Of a stretch of 64,000 nucleotides of DNA, positions 34,856 to 44,394 are shown piece after piece. Origin of the DNA: CAZPQN01 sp964588795 (GTDB taxonomy: Bacteria; Fidelibacterota; UBA2242); contig CAZPQN010000009.1 in assembly GCA_964588795.1 (NCBI GenBank), positions 1 through 64,000 on the forward strand. The letters are read 5' to 3'. Position 1 is the first letter of the stretch. Every line of letters starts with the position of its first letter. The notes under the pieces are model-generated. The model was given only the letters and a program-made list of their open reading frames with translations, was not told where the DNA came from and searched no databases. The translations under genes were made by a program, and so were the position numbers.

Positions 34856-37800
34856 ATGGCTAAGCAGATGAAGACGATGGATGGCAATACGGCGGCGGCG
34901 CACGTGGCTTATGCGCTCAGCGAGGTGGCGGCGATTTATCCGATTACGCCTTCCTCGGTCATGGGCGAGCTGGCTGACGAATGGTCGGCGCAGGGACGCC
35001 GGAATATTTTCGATCAGGTACTGCGGGTAGTCGAGATGCAGAGTGAAGCGGGAGCGTCCGGGGCGGTGCATGGCGCACTTTCCGCCGGGGCGCTGACGAC
35101 GACCTTCACCGCCTCGCAGGGTTTACTGCTGATGATCCCGAACATGTTCAAGATTGCCGGCGAACTGATGCCCGCCGTGTTTCATGTCTCGGCGCGCACG
35201 GTAGCCAGCGAAGCGCTCTCCATTTATGGCGATCATTCGGACGTCATGGCGACGCGCACGACCGGTTTTGGGTTGATGGCCTCCGGTTCGGTGCAGGAAG
35301 TCATGGATCTGGCGCTGATCACGCACCTGGCTTCGCTGAAAGCCAGCATCCCGTTCGTGCACTTTTTCGACGGATTCCGTACCAGTCACGAGGTCAAGAA
35401 GATCGCCGTGATTGACTACGATACAATCCGGAACCTGGTTGATCTGGAGGATATTGAAAAATTCCGCGCCCGCAGTCTCAACCCCGAGCATCCGCAACTG
35501 CGCGGCACGGCGCAGAACCCGGACATATTCTTCCAGGTCGCGGAAGCCGCCAATAAATATTACGACGCTGTGCCGGAGATCGTCGCGGCAACCATGCAGA
35601 AAGTCGGCCAGGTCATCGGACGGCAGTATCAGCTTTTCGATTACGTCGGTCATCCGGAAGCCGAGCGCGTCGTCGTGATGATGGGTTCCGGCGCCGAGGC
35701 GGCGCATGAGACCGTCGAATACCTGAACCAAAAAGGCGAAAAGGTCGGCCTGATCAAGGTGCGGCTCTATCGCCCATTTTCGGCCAAACATTTTCTCAGC
35801 GTATTGCCCCGGACGGCCCGGCGTATTGCCGTGCTTGACCGCACCAAGGAATCCGGCGCGTTCGGCGAGCCGCTCTTCACCGACATCTGTGCCGTTTTAC
35901 AGCAAGCCAAAGACGAGCGGCTGATCATCGGCGGACGCTATGGCCTCGGGCAAAAAGAGTTCGATCCATCGATGGCCAAGGCCGTTTTTGATAATTTGAA
36001 ACTGTCCCAGCCGAAAAACAATTTCACCGTCGGCATCGATGACGATGTCACCTTCCGCAGTTTGCCCGTTACCGAGAAAATCGACACGGTGCCCGCCGGC
36101 ACGGTGCAGGCCATTTTCTGGGGCTTTGGTTCCGACGGTACGGTTGGCGCCAACAAGGACGCCATCAAGATCATTGGTGATAACACCGACATGTTTGCGC
36201 AGGGTTATTTCGCCTACGATTCGAAAAAATCGGGCGGGCTGACGCTCAGTTTTCTGCGATTCGGGCCCCGCGACATGCGCTCTACTTATCGCATCAACGC
36301 CGCCGATTACGTCGCCTGTCACAAGCAGAGTTATGTTTTTAATTACGACCTGACGGAAAATATCAAGGAAGGCGGGATTTTCGTCCTGAATACGCTCTGG
36401 AATGACGCGGAGCTGGAACAGAATCTTCCGCCGGCTCTGCTCCGTGCCATTGCCCGCCGGAAATTACAATTCTATACGGTGGACGCCACCAAAATCGCCG
36501 CCGAGGTGGGTTTGCCGGGACGCATCAACATGGTTATGCAGACGGCGTTCTTCGCGCTTTCCAAAGTCCTGCCGTTCGACGCGGCGATCAAGCACCTGAA
36601 AGACGCCATCCAGAAAACCTATGGCGCCAAGGGCGAGAAAATCGTACAGAAGAACTGGGCGGCGGTAGATGCCGCGATCAATGCCCTGCACGAGGTAAAA
36701 TATCCCGCCAGCTGGGCAGATTTCCCGGAGAAAGCGGTCGCTCAGCGGACGGTCCCGGAATTTGTCACGACCATTCTCGAACCGATGAACGCCCAGCAGG
36801 GCGACAAACTGCCGGTCGGCGTTTTTACTCCCGGCGGATTGTTCCCGGTGGCCACCAGCCGCTATGAAAAGCGCGGCATCGCGATCGAAGTTCCCCACTG
36901 GATTCCGGAGAATTGCATTCAGTGCAACCAGTGCAGTTTCGCCTGCCCGCACGCGGTCATTCGTCCGGCGCTGTTGACGCCCGAGGAAAAAGCCCAGGCG
37001 CCAAAGGGTTTCGAGACCATCAAGGCGATCGGCAAAGGCTTGGAGAACCTTGACTACCGCATTCAGGTTTCGGTGCTGGATTGCACCGGTTGCGGTAACT
37101 GCGTGGACGTCTGCCTGGGCCGAAAGGGTCAGAAAGCCCTGGAGATGAAGCCTTTCGAGAGCCAGCTGGAGCAATGCGCCAACTGGGCATTCTTCGAGAA
37201 GGTTCCCGTCAAGGACCAGGTCATGCGCAAGGACACGATCAAGGGCAGTCAGTTCCAGCAACCGCTCTTCGAATTCTCCGGTGCCTGCGGCGGCTGTGGC
37301 GAAACTCCCTATATCAAGGTCGTCACGCAGTTGTTCGGTGACCGGATGTTAGTGGCGAATGCTACGGGCTGTTCCTCGATTTACGGCGGCAGTGCTCCGG
37401 TCTGCCCTTACGCGGTCAATGCCCAAGGCCACGGCCCCGCCTGGGCCAACTCACTCTTCGAAGATAACGCCGAATACGGTTTCGGCATGGCACTCGCCAT
37501 GATTCAACGACGTGAAAAACTCGCCGATCTGGTGAGTGCGGCGGTCAAAAATACGACCGGCGTACTGGCGGAAGCCTTGCAGGCCTGGCTGAATGCCAAG
37601 GACGACGGCGAACTTTCCCGCACCACGGGCGACAAAGTCAGGGAATTACTGGCTGACCAGTATCAGGGTAATCCGCAGTTGACCGCCATCTGGGATCAGC
37701 GTGATTTGCTGACCAAGAAATCCATCTGGATCATCGGCGGCGACGGCTGGGCTTATGACATTGGCTACGGCGGTCTGGATCATGTCATCGCCATGGGTTA

Positions 37801-38365
37801 TGACGTCAATATCCTGGTGCTCGATACGGAAGTCTATTCCAATACCGGCGGGCAATCTTCGAAAGCCACACCTTTCGGCTCGGTCGCCAAATTCGCCTAT
37901 TCCGGCAAGAAAACCGGCAAGAAAGACCTCGGCATGCTGGCCGTCAACTATAAGAATGTCTATGTCGCTTCGGTAGCCATGGGCGCCAACATGAACCAGT
38001 TCCTGAAAGCCGCGCTCGAAGCCGAGAAATTCCCCGGGCCTTCGTTACTCGTGGCCTATTGCCCGTGCATCAATCACGGCATTTACAAGGGTATGCTGTC
38101 GCAGGAAGAATCCAAACAGGCGGTGGAATGCGGTTACTGGCCGCTCTATCGGTACAATCCGCTGTTGAAAGCCGAGGGCAAGAACCCCTTCGTATTGGAA
38201 TGCAAGGAACCCAACGGCAAACTGATGGAATTCCTGGACGGCGAAGTGCGCTATGCGACCCTGAAAAAGTCGTTCCCGGAAGAGGCGCAACGTCTGCGGG
38301 CCAAGTTGGCCGATGAGGTCGTTGAACGCTATAAAAAGTATAAACGCTTAGCCGAAGAAAGCTGA
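34856..38365 (+). CDS. nifJ: Pyruvate:ferredoxin (flavodoxin) oxidoreductase, single-chain
   Basis: The 1169-residue homodimeric PFOR makes acetyl-CoA, CO2 and reduced ferredoxin from pyruvate. Domain I has AYALSEVAAIYPITPSSVMG; the gamma-type domain III lies mid-protein (FWGFGSDGTVGANKDAIKII). The ferredoxin domain has two cluster motifs: CIQCNQCSFACP, and CTGCGNCVDVCL, whose last Pro is replaced by Leu. The TPP domain has GACGGCGETPYIK, NATGCSSIYGG, IIGGDGWAYDIGYGG and DTEVYSNTGGQSSKATP. The proximal-cluster cysteines and the catalytic Glu region are present, so it should be active. GGAG precedes ATG. A hairpin terminator follows the stop. With KOR this defines ferredoxin-centred, oxygen-sensitive metabolism. 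Confidence 0.96.
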   Translation: MAKQMKTMDGNTAAAHVAYALSEVAAIYPITPSSVMGELADEWSAQGRRNIFDQVLRVVEMQSEAGASGAVHGALSAGALTTTFTASQGLLLMIPNMFKIAGELMPAVFHVSARTVASEALSIYGDHSDVMATRTTGFGLMASGSVQEVMDLALITHLASLKASIPFVHFFDGFRTSHEVKKIAVIDYDTIRNLVDLEDIEKFRARSLNPEHPQLRGTAQNPDIFFQVAEAANKYYDAVPEIVAATMQKVGQVIGRQYQLFDYVGHPEAERVVVMMGSGAEAAHETVEYLNQKGEKVGLIKVRLYRPFSAKHFLSVLPRTARRIAVLDRTKESGAFGEPLFTDICAVLQQAKDERLIIGGRYGLGQKEFDPSMAKAVFDNLKLSQPKNNFTVGIDDDVTFRSLPVTEKIDTVPAGTVQAIFWGFGSDGTVGANKDAIKIIGDNTDMFAQGYFAYDSKKSGGLTLSFLRFGPRDMRSTYRINAADYVACHKQSYVFNYDLTENIKEGGIFVLNTLWNDAELEQNLPPALLRAIARRKLQFYTVDATKIAAEVGLPGRINMVMQTAFFALSKVLPFDAAIKHLKDAIQKTYGAKGEKIVQKNWAAVDAAINALHEVKYPASWADFPEKAVAQRTVPEFVTTILEPMNAQQGDKLPVGVFTPGGLFPVATSRYEKRGIAIEVPHWIPENCIQCNQCSFACPHAVIRPALLTPEEKAQAPKGFETIKAIGKGLENLDYRIQVSVLDCTGCGNCVDVCLGRKGQKALEMKPFESQLEQCANWAFFEKVPVKDQVMRKDTIKGSQFQQPLFEFSGACGGCGETPYIKVVTQLFGDRMLVANATGCSSIYGGSAPVCPYAVNAQGHGPAWANSLFEDNAEYGFGMALAMIQRREKLADLVSAAVKNTTGVLAEALQAWLNAKDDGELSRTTGDKVRELLADQYQGNPQLTAIWDQRDLLTKKSIWIIGGDGWAYDIGYGGLDHVIAMGYDVNILVLDTEVYSNTGGQSSKATPFGSVAKFAYSGKKTGKKDLGMLAVNYKNVYVASVAMGANMNQFLKAALEAEKFPGPSLLVAYCPCINHGIYKGMLSQEESKQAVECGYWPLYRYNPLLKAEGKNPFVLECKEPNGKLMEFLDGEVRYATLKKSFPEEAQRLRAKLADEVVERYKKYKRLAEES

Positions 38366-38370
38366 TTTGG

Positions 38371-38417
38371 CTCTCCGCCTGACTGGCGTTTCTGCCGCCA
38401 GGCGGAGAGTTTTATTT
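38371..38417 (+). terminator. Intrinsic terminator after nifJ
   Basis: CTCTCCGCCT (38371-38380) pairs with AGGCGGAGAG (38400-38409). The inner part can form a second helix with a bulge. TTTTATTT follows. Confidence 0.8.
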
Positions 38418-38471
38418 GCCTGTCTGGCGTAGTGATTCGCCAGTGGACTTAAAGGCACTTATTTATAATCA

Positions 38472-40076
38472 TCAGCACTGGTTGAGCCATAGCGGATTGG
38501 TCAGGGCAAAATGACCGGTGCGGGTGTACAATTCCGCCCGCCAGTAACCTCTTGCGGGTACTTCGGCGAGGCCGATTTGGCGCTGAATACTCAATGCCCC
38601 GCCCGGAAAGTCGAAAGTTTTATATTCCTGTTCGCGCCCCCGATCAACGTCACCGGCATAAATAATTAAGCGGCGCAGAGAACCAAAATGGTAACTGGAA
38701 CGGACATCCAATTTCAACAATCCGCCGGCGGAGCAATTCGCGTCAGCGGCTTTTTCCCAGTCGATAGCCAAAAAGGGGCCATTGGAAACCAGGCTGGGTG
38801 CGGACTTCAGGCTGTTGCTCAACTGCGTTACAGCGAGCGGACCGGCCACCTTGACGCCGGTGACGAATGCACCGCAGACCTGGTGATCGTGTTCATGCAT
38901 TGACCAGAGTGGCACCTTTATCTGGCGGAAGCGGTTGAAATTGCCGTGGGCATCATTGCCGGCGAATATGCGCAGGCGCCGACCCGCCAGCAAATGCTTG
39001 ATCCAGTGCCGTTTGCCCGTCTCAAAATCGTCACCCGTGTGTCCGTTCAGGATCTGCCAGCCGCTCAGGTTGCGGTGCCAGTCGCAGGGGTTCCAGGTGT
39101 CGCGCCGGATGATCAGGCGGTGGCTGAAAACCGGGTGGGTAAAGGGATGCGTGGCAAAAGCCAGACTCGTTTCCGGAAGAAGGTCTAATATCCGGGCAAA
39201 ATGCGACTCGGAGGCGTAACCGAGTGATTTTTCCAGCCCGTCGCCGGTGCCGGGGAAAAATTGCGCAGAATTGAGGACTGCCATATGCACGTTGCGTCCC
39301 AGGCCGTTGTCCACCGAGACTTCCTCGCCGGGAAGCAGGACGAAAGCCGGATTACTGCGATTGATTTCCTGCACCTCGGCCAAATAATCCTGCCACTTGT
39401 GGAGCTCGGGATCATTTGCAAACCAGGAATCCGGTTGGTCATCAAGATCATAGGAATGTTCAATCAGGGCTCCGAATGATAGACCCATGGGTTGCGCGAA
39501 AGCGGGGATGTAAGCCGCCGGCAACCCGAATTCCACGGCATCCGCGGTCCAGTGGGAATGCAGATGCAGGTCGCCCCAGTGCCAGCCGGGCGCCGCCGGA
39601 CGAGGTTCGTCGTCAATAAAAGTCGTCAGGGGGCGGTGTGACAACGTCGCATAGTTATCGTTGTGCACCTGGAAAGCACGCCGCGCGGTACGCAGAAAAG
39701 CCCGACCGCAGACAGTGACTTGCTGTTGTTTCAGGTGCGCGACGGGCAGGTTGTATATTCTGACCAGCCATTTCTGATTGATGGTCAGGTTTTCCGGGAA
39801 GCAGAATTCCTGACGGTCAGCTTGGTCGAGTGTTTTGATGGTCAGGCAAACCTTTGCGAGCGTCACCGGGAACCAGTGTGCGTCTTTGATGACGAGGGCG
39901 ACCGGCAGATAGTCGGTTTCGACGCGCCGGGGTGCGTCGAAGACGATTTCGGGCTCTTTTTTGAAGAGTCGTCCACGCCAGAAACGGGTGCGCAGGTGCA
40001 TCTCGGCGTACAGCCAGACAATCATCAGCGCCGCGATCCAGCCCGGCTCTATCGCTATCCCAACAGATACCTGCAT
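38472..40076 (-). CDS. Membrane-anchored PHP-like metal-dependent phosphoesterase
   Basis: A 534-residue protein with an N-terminal membrane segment (PGWIAALMIVWLYAEM) followed by about 130 residues of beta-rich sequence. Then comes a PHP-type metallo-hydrolase domain. WGDLHLHSHWTADAVEFG (His171/His173 region) is the first metal-binding motif; IEHSYDLDD, LLPGEEVSVDN, FATHPFTHPVF and FAGNDAHGNF supply further His/Asp/Glu ligands. The C-terminal region is again beta-rich. PHP proteins include phosphatases and nucleases; no substrate can be named. It converges on nifJ and diverges from efp, and appears to be a single gene. Confidence 0.68.
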   Translation of the reverse strand: MQVSVGIAIEPGWIAALMIVWLYAEMHLRTRFWRGRLFKKEPEIVFDAPRRVETDYLPVALVIKDAHWFPVTLAKVCLTIKTLDQADRQEFCFPENLTINQKWLVRIYNLPVAHLKQQQVTVCGRAFLRTARRAFQVHNDNYATLSHRPLTTFIDDEPRPAAPGWHWGDLHLHSHWTADAVEFGLPAAYIPAFAQPMGLSFGALIEHSYDLDDQPDSWFANDPELHKWQDYLAEVQEINRSNPAFVLLPGEEVSVDNGLGRNVHMAVLNSAQFFPGTGDGLEKSLGYASESHFARILDLLPETSLAFATHPFTHPVFSHRLIIRRDTWNPCDWHRNLSGWQILNGHTGDDFETGKRHWIKHLLAGRRLRIFAGNDAHGNFNRFRQIKVPLWSMHEHDHQVCGAFVTGVKVAGPLAVTQLSNSLKSAPSLVSNGPFLAIDWEKAADANCSAGGLLKLDVRSSYHFGSLRRLIIYAGDVDRGREQEYKTFDFPGGALSIQRQIGLAEVPARGYWRAELYTRTGHFALTNPLWLNQC

Positions 40077-40165
40077 TGGGCAAAATCTATCATTTACCCG
40101 ACCGAACTAACAAGATTTTTCGCAGTCGGTTTATGGCGTTTGGGGTTTAAAACGGGGAAAATTCG

Positions 40166-40194
40166 TTGACACTTAATTGCATTGCCCTTAAATT
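40166..40194 (+). promoter_or_regulatory. Candidate sigma70 promoter for efp and the genes downstream
   Basis: A consensus -35 TTGACA (40166-40171), 17-base spacer, and TAAATT (40189-40194), 37 bases before the efp start. Confidence 0.55.
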
Positions 40195-40230
40195 CACCTG
40201 CATTTTTGTCTTTCGAAAGGAGTGAATTTT

Positions 40231-40791
40231 TTGGCAACGACAGCCGACATCCGCAATGGTCTGGTAATCAATTTCAATGGCGAATTGGCACGCGTCATAG
40301 AGTTTCAACATATCAAGCTGGGCAGAGGCGGCGCCCGCATCTGGACCAAATTTAAAAAAATCCGTACCGGACAGGTCATCGAAAATACCTACCGTTCGGG
40401 TGAAAAAATCGAGATTGTCCGTCTGGAAGCGCGGGAAATGCAGTACTTGTACCACGATGGTCATAATTACGTTTTGATGTCCCTGGAAAACTACGAACAG
40501 ATCGCCGTCCCGGGTGAGATATTTGAATCCGCTTCCCATTTTGCCAAGGAAAACGAAATCGTCAGGGTCCTGTTTCACGACGAAACGCCCATCGACGTCG
40601 AACTGCCACCTCATGTTAATTTAGTCGTAAAGTCCACCGAGCCGGGAATGCGCGGCGACACGGTCACGGGGGCCACCAAGCCCGCGGTGCTGGAAACCGG
40701 ATTCACCGTGCAGGTACCATTATTTATCAATGAAGGGGATATTGTGCGGGTGGATACCCGTTCCGGCACCTACTGTGAGCGTGTTAAATAA
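40231..40791 (+). CDS. efp: Elongation factor P
   Basis: EF-P relieves ribosome stalling at polyproline. The product (186 residues) has the KOW-like N-domain and two OB domains (VNLVVKSTEPGMRGDTVTG; closing GDIVRVDTRSGTYCERV). The start is taken as TTG 40231, giving MATTADIRNGLVINFNG; AAAGGAG is nine bases upstream, while the GTG at 40222 overlaps that site. The tip of the modification loop reads HIKLGRGGARIW: residue 32 is Arg, where most EF-Ps have Lys and where Pseudomonas-type EF-P is rhamnosylated by EarP. The usual Pro before Gly is Leu. No earP is in this window. It heads the acc/gcv gene run. Confidence 0.93.
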   Translation: MATTADIRNGLVINFNGELARVIEFQHIKLGRGGARIWTKFKKIRTGQVIENTYRSGEKIEIVRLEAREMQYLYHDGHNYVLMSLENYEQIAVPGEIFESASHFAKENEIVRVLFHDETPIDVELPPHVNLVVKSTEPGMRGDTVTGATKPAVLETGFTVQVPLFINEGDIVRVDTRSGTYCERVK

Positions 40792-40804
40792 ACACGGAGG
40801 GGTA

Positions 40805-41281
40805 ATGAGGTCAGAAAAAATTCTGGAATTGGTCAAAATTCTCGAGTCGCATAATGTAGACGAGATCGAGGTTTCGCGCTGGGGACAAAAAATCCGCGTC
40901 GCCAAGAACGTCAGTCGCGGCGTCACGGAAATCGAAACCACATCCGAGACTCACAAGACCAAAAAGCCGCCGCACCACCAGCTGGCGGAGACGATCCCGT
41001 TTGAACCCAAAGCGGCCGTGACGGAGGAGATCAATCACAATCAGGTCGAAGTCAAGTCGCCGATCGTCGGCACCTTTTACCGCGCGCCGGCGCCGGATGC
41101 CGAACCCTATGTCAAGGTCGGCAGTGCGGTGGCGGTCGGTCAGCCGCTGTGTATCATCGAAGCCATGAAGATTATGAACGTCATCGAAGCCGAAGTCGCA
41201 GGCAAAATTACCCAGATTCTGGTCGAGAACGCCCATTCCGTCGAATACAACCAGACGCTGTTCATCATCGAAAAATCCTGA
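40805..41281 (+). CDS. accB: Biotin carboxyl carrier protein
   Basis: The 158-residue carrier subunit has an N-terminal helical segment (KILELVKILESHNVDEIEVS), a Pro/Lys-rich linker, and the C-terminal biotinyl domain. The biotin lysine sits in the canonical CIIEAMKIMNVIEAE. ATG 40805 is preceded by GGAGGGG; the upstream frame inside efp is not used. It precedes accC by 25 bp. With biotin carboxylase it would feed acetyl-CoA carboxylase or another acyl-CoA carboxylase; the carboxyltransferase subunits are not in the window. Confidence 0.95.
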   Translation: MRSEKILELVKILESHNVDEIEVSRWGQKIRVAKNVSRGVTEIETTSETHKTKKPPHHQLAETIPFEPKAAVTEEINHNQVEVKSPIVGTFYRAPAPDAEPYVKVGSAVAVGQPLCIIEAMKIMNVIEAEVAGKITQILVENAHSVEYNQTLFIIEKS

Positions 41282-41306
41282 GAAGTAAGAAAGTCAGTCT
41301 GAACCA

Positions 41307-42656
41307 GTGATCAAAAAACTGCTGATCGCCAATCGCGGAGAAATTGCTTTAAGGGTCATCCGCGCCTGCAAGGAGCTCGGTATCGCCACCGTGGCCGTCT
41401 ACTCGACCGCCGACAAACTTTCTCTGCACGTGCGTTTCGCCGACGAGGCGGTGTGCATCGGCCCGCCGGAAAGCAAGCACAGTTACCTCAAAATGGCCCA
41501 GATCATCGGCGCCGCCGAAGTGACCAACGCCGACGCCATTCATCCCGGCTATGGCTTCTTGGCGGAGAATGCCGATTTTGCCCAGATGTGCGAGGATAAT
41601 GAGATTCTTTTCATCGGCCCGAAACCGGCCGCGATCCGCACCATGGGCGATAAAGCCACCGCCCGGGAAACCGTCCGCAAAGCCGGCGTTCCGGTCATTC
41701 CCGGCTCTTCTACCACGGTGGACAACATCGAAACCGTAAAAAAAATCGCCGAACAGATCGGTTATCCGATCATCCTGAAAGCCACCGCCGGGGGTGGTGG
41801 ACGGGGCATGCGCATTGTCCGGCAGATCGCCGAATTGGAAAATGCCTATGCGACCGCCCGGGAGGAAGCCCTCAAAGCCTTTGGTAACGCCGGGCTTTAC
41901 GTCGAGAAATTGGTCGAGGATGCCCGTCACATTGAATTTCAGATTATCGGCGACAATTACGGCAACATCATCCATTTGGGCGAGCGTGAATGTTCCATTC
42001 AGCGTCGGCATCAGAAACTGATCGAGGAATCGCCCTCTCCCGCCCTGAACAATGAACTGCGGGAAAAAATGGGCCGGGTAGCGATCCGCGCGGCTAAGGC
42101 GGTCAACTACTCCAGCGCCGGAACCATCGAATTCCTATTCGACAACCGGCAGAATTTCTACTTCATGGAAATGAATACCCGCATCCAGGTCGAACATCCA
42201 GTCACCGAGATGGTCACCGGCATTGACCTGCTGAAAGAGCAAATCCGCTTGGCGGATGGCGCCAAAATACCCAAATGGATGAAAAAGTTCAGCCTGCGCG
42301 GGCATGCCATTGAGTGCCGGCTGAATGCCGAGGATCCGACCCGCAATTTCCTGCCTGCTCCTGGACAGATTCAGGCCTTTCACGCCCCGGGTGGGCTGGG
42401 CGTCCGCATGGACACGCACGTTTATGCCGGTTATACTATCCCCCCCTACTACGATTCCCTGCTCGGCAAACTTATTACCCACGGTCGCGACCGCGCGGAA
42501 GCCCTGCAGAGGATGCAACGCGCTCTGGAAGAAACCATCATCGAAGGCATTCCGACCACCGTGGCCTTCCACCAGGCCATCTTAGCCGAAGAAGCCTTTC
42601 GGAGCGGCGCTTTCAATATCAATTTCTTAAACACATTCAATTTCAATAAAACTTAG
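41307..42656 (+). CDS. accC: Biotin carboxylase
   Basis: ATP-grasp biotin carboxylase of 449 residues (normal length), carboxylating biotin on AccB. LIANRGEIALRVIRACKELG opens the pre-ATP-grasp domain. KATAGGGGRGMRIV is the glycine-rich ATP loop, GERECSIQRRHQKLIEESP and MNTRIQVEHPVTEMVTG give catalytic Arg/Glu positions, and the C-terminal domain ends HGRDRAEALQRMQRALEE. GTG start. It lies 12 bp before gcvH. Confidence 0.97.
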   Translation: MIKKLLIANRGEIALRVIRACKELGIATVAVYSTADKLSLHVRFADEAVCIGPPESKHSYLKMAQIIGAAEVTNADAIHPGYGFLAENADFAQMCEDNEILFIGPKPAAIRTMGDKATARETVRKAGVPVIPGSSTTVDNIETVKKIAEQIGYPIILKATAGGGGRGMRIVRQIAELENAYATAREEALKAFGNAGLYVEKLVEDARHIEFQIIGDNYGNIIHLGERECSIQRRHQKLIEESPSPALNNELREKMGRVAIRAAKAVNYSSAGTIEFLFDNRQNFYFMEMNTRIQVEHPVTEMVTGIDLLKEQIRLADGAKIPKWMKKFSLRGHAIECRLNAEDPTRNFLPAPGQIQAFHAPGGLGVRMDTHVYAGYTIPPYYDSLLGKLITHGRDRAEALQRMQRALEETIIEGIPTTVAFHQAILAEEAFRSGAFNINFLNTFNFNKT

Positions 42657-42668
42657 GAGGATGCTCTA

Positions 42669-43046
42669 ATGAACGTTCCTGGAAACCTGAAGTATACCAA
42701 CGACCATGAATGGGCGCTGATCGAAGGCCCCGAGGCGGTGATCGGAATAACTGATTACGCCCAGGGCCAACTGGGTGACGTGGTGTACGTTGAACTGCCC
42801 CAGATTGGCAGTCGCGTCAACAAAGGCGAATCACTCGGAACGATCGAAGCCGTGAAGACTGTGGCGGATGTCTTTGCTCCGCTCAGCGGCGAGGTCATCG
42901 CCGTCAACGACGCTCTGAAAAATGCCGCCGAACTACTCAACAAGGCGCCCTACACTGACGGTTGGGTCGCTCGCCTGAAAATCAGCCATCCGGCTGAAGC
43001 GGAACAGTTACTGAGTCCGGACGACTATTCGAAATTAGTTGGATAG
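42669..43046 (+). CDS. gcvH: Glycine cleavage system H protein
   Basis: The 125-residue lipoyl carrier shuttles the aminomethyl group between P, T and L proteins. LKYTNDHEWALIEG and GDVVYVELPQIGSRVNKGE are typical, and the lipoyl-lysine is in GTIEAVKTVADVFAP. A good AGGAGG precedes ATG. It immediately precedes gcvPA (3 bp). The T protein and the catalytic PB half are missing from this neighbourhood. Confidence 0.96.
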   Translation: MNVPGNLKYTNDHEWALIEGPEAVIGITDYAQGQLGDVVYVELPQIGSRVNKGESLGTIEAVKTVADVFAPLSGEVIAVNDALKNAAELLNKAPYTDGWVARLKISHPAEAEQLLSPDDYSKLVG

Positions 43047-43049
43047 ACT

Positions 43050-44390
43050 ATGCATTATATTCCGAACACCCGCGGTGTGGAACAAGAACTCCTGCGTTCC
43101 ATCGGCGTGGAACGCTTCGAGGACCTGCTCGCCAACATACCGGACCAATTTTTAAAGCGCTGTCGGATTGACCTGCCTGCGCCGCTCTCTGAGCCGGAGC
43201 TGACGCGCCTGATGCACGATTTGGCGCGGAAAAACGCTCAGGCGGTGGATTACGTATCGTTTTTAGGCGGGGGAGCCTATGATCACTTCATTCCCGCCGT
43301 GGTGGATTTCCTGCTCGCCCGCTCCGAATTTTATACAGCCTACACCCCCTATCAGCCGGAAGTCAGTCAGGGCACCCTGCAATCCATTTATGAATATCAA
43401 TCCCTGATCTGCCATTTGATGGATCTGGAAGTGGCGAATGCCTCGCTATACGACGGAGCGACGGCCCTGGCGGAAGCCGCGATCATGACCGCCTCGATTA
43501 CCCGTAAAAACAAATTTCTCGTTTCGCCGCTGATCAATCCGCAGATGTTAGCGGTACTGGAGACCTATCTGAAAACCCGCCGAATGACTTTCTCTTATCT
43601 GGCGGAAAAGAATGGCCTGACCGATTTCGGACAGCTGGCGGAGCAAATTGATGAACACACGGCGGGTGTTTTGGTTCAGTCGCCCAACTTTTTAGGGCTG
43701 ATCGAAGACCTCTCCGGGGTGGCGGATAGCGTCCATGCCCGGCAGGCACTGCTGATCATGGCGGTTGACCCTATTGCCCTGGCTCTGCTTAAAACTCCGG
43801 GCGAATGGGGCGCCGACATCGCCGTCGCCGAAGGTCAACCGCTTGGCCTCCACCAGTCCTGTGGGGGACCTTATCTGGGCGTTTTCGCCACGAAGCGTCA
43901 GTTCGTGCGCTCGATGCCCGGGCGGATCGTCGGACAAACCAGCGACCTTGACGGACGCCGCGGCTTTGTCCTGGTTCTGCAAACCCGCGAACAACATATT
44001 CGCCGCGAGAAGGCGACTTCGAATATTTGCACAAATCAGGGGTTGATGGCCTTGGCGGCGACTATTTACCTGGCACTGATGGGTAAAAACGGTCTGCGGC
44101 ACGCCGCTGAATTATGCCTGCAAAACAGCCACTATCTCGCGGAACAGATTGCCAAGTTACCCGGCTACGCCCTGCCTTACGGAGCGGTTCCGTATTTCAA
44201 GGAGTTTGTCGTCACTACGCCTCGGCCTGCCGGAGAGATTATCCAAGCCGCGCGCACGGCCGGGTTCCTGGCCGGAATCGATTTGGGGCGCTACCGCCCC
44301 ACCTGGCAGGATCACCTGCTGATCGCGACGACGGAAAAGCGTACCCAGCGTGAAATGCATGATTTTGTAAAATTTTTGGCTAAATTTTGA
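43050..44390 (+). CDS. gcvPA: Glycine dehydrogenase (decarboxylating) subunit 1
   Basis: The N-terminal half of a split P protein, 446 residues. HYIPNTRGVEQELLRSIGVE at the start, FLGGGAYDHFIPAVVDFLL, YTPYQPEVSQGTLQSIYEYQ and ANASLYDGATALAEA are hallmark segments. In the two-subunit enzyme the PLP-binding lysine lies in subunit 2, so this protein is not active alone. gcvPB is not within the window, so the pair is separated in this genome or lies outside. It follows gcvH by 3 bp and precedes the GGGP synthase by 4 bp. Confidence 0.95.
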   Translation: MHYIPNTRGVEQELLRSIGVERFEDLLANIPDQFLKRCRIDLPAPLSEPELTRLMHDLARKNAQAVDYVSFLGGGAYDHFIPAVVDFLLARSEFYTAYTPYQPEVSQGTLQSIYEYQSLICHLMDLEVANASLYDGATALAEAAIMTASITRKNKFLVSPLINPQMLAVLETYLKTRRMTFSYLAEKNGLTDFGQLAEQIDEHTAGVLVQSPNFLGLIEDLSGVADSVHARQALLIMAVDPIALALLKTPGEWGADIAVAEGQPLGLHQSCGGPYLGVFATKRQFVRSMPGRIVGQTSDLDGRRGFVLVLQTREQHIRREKATSNICTNQGLMALAATIYLALMGKNGLRHAAELCLQNSHYLAEQIAKLPGYALPYGAVPYFKEFVVTTPRPAGEIIQAARTAGFLAGIDLGRYRPTWQDHLLIATTEKRTQREMHDFVKFLAKF

Positions 44391-44394
44391 CATC

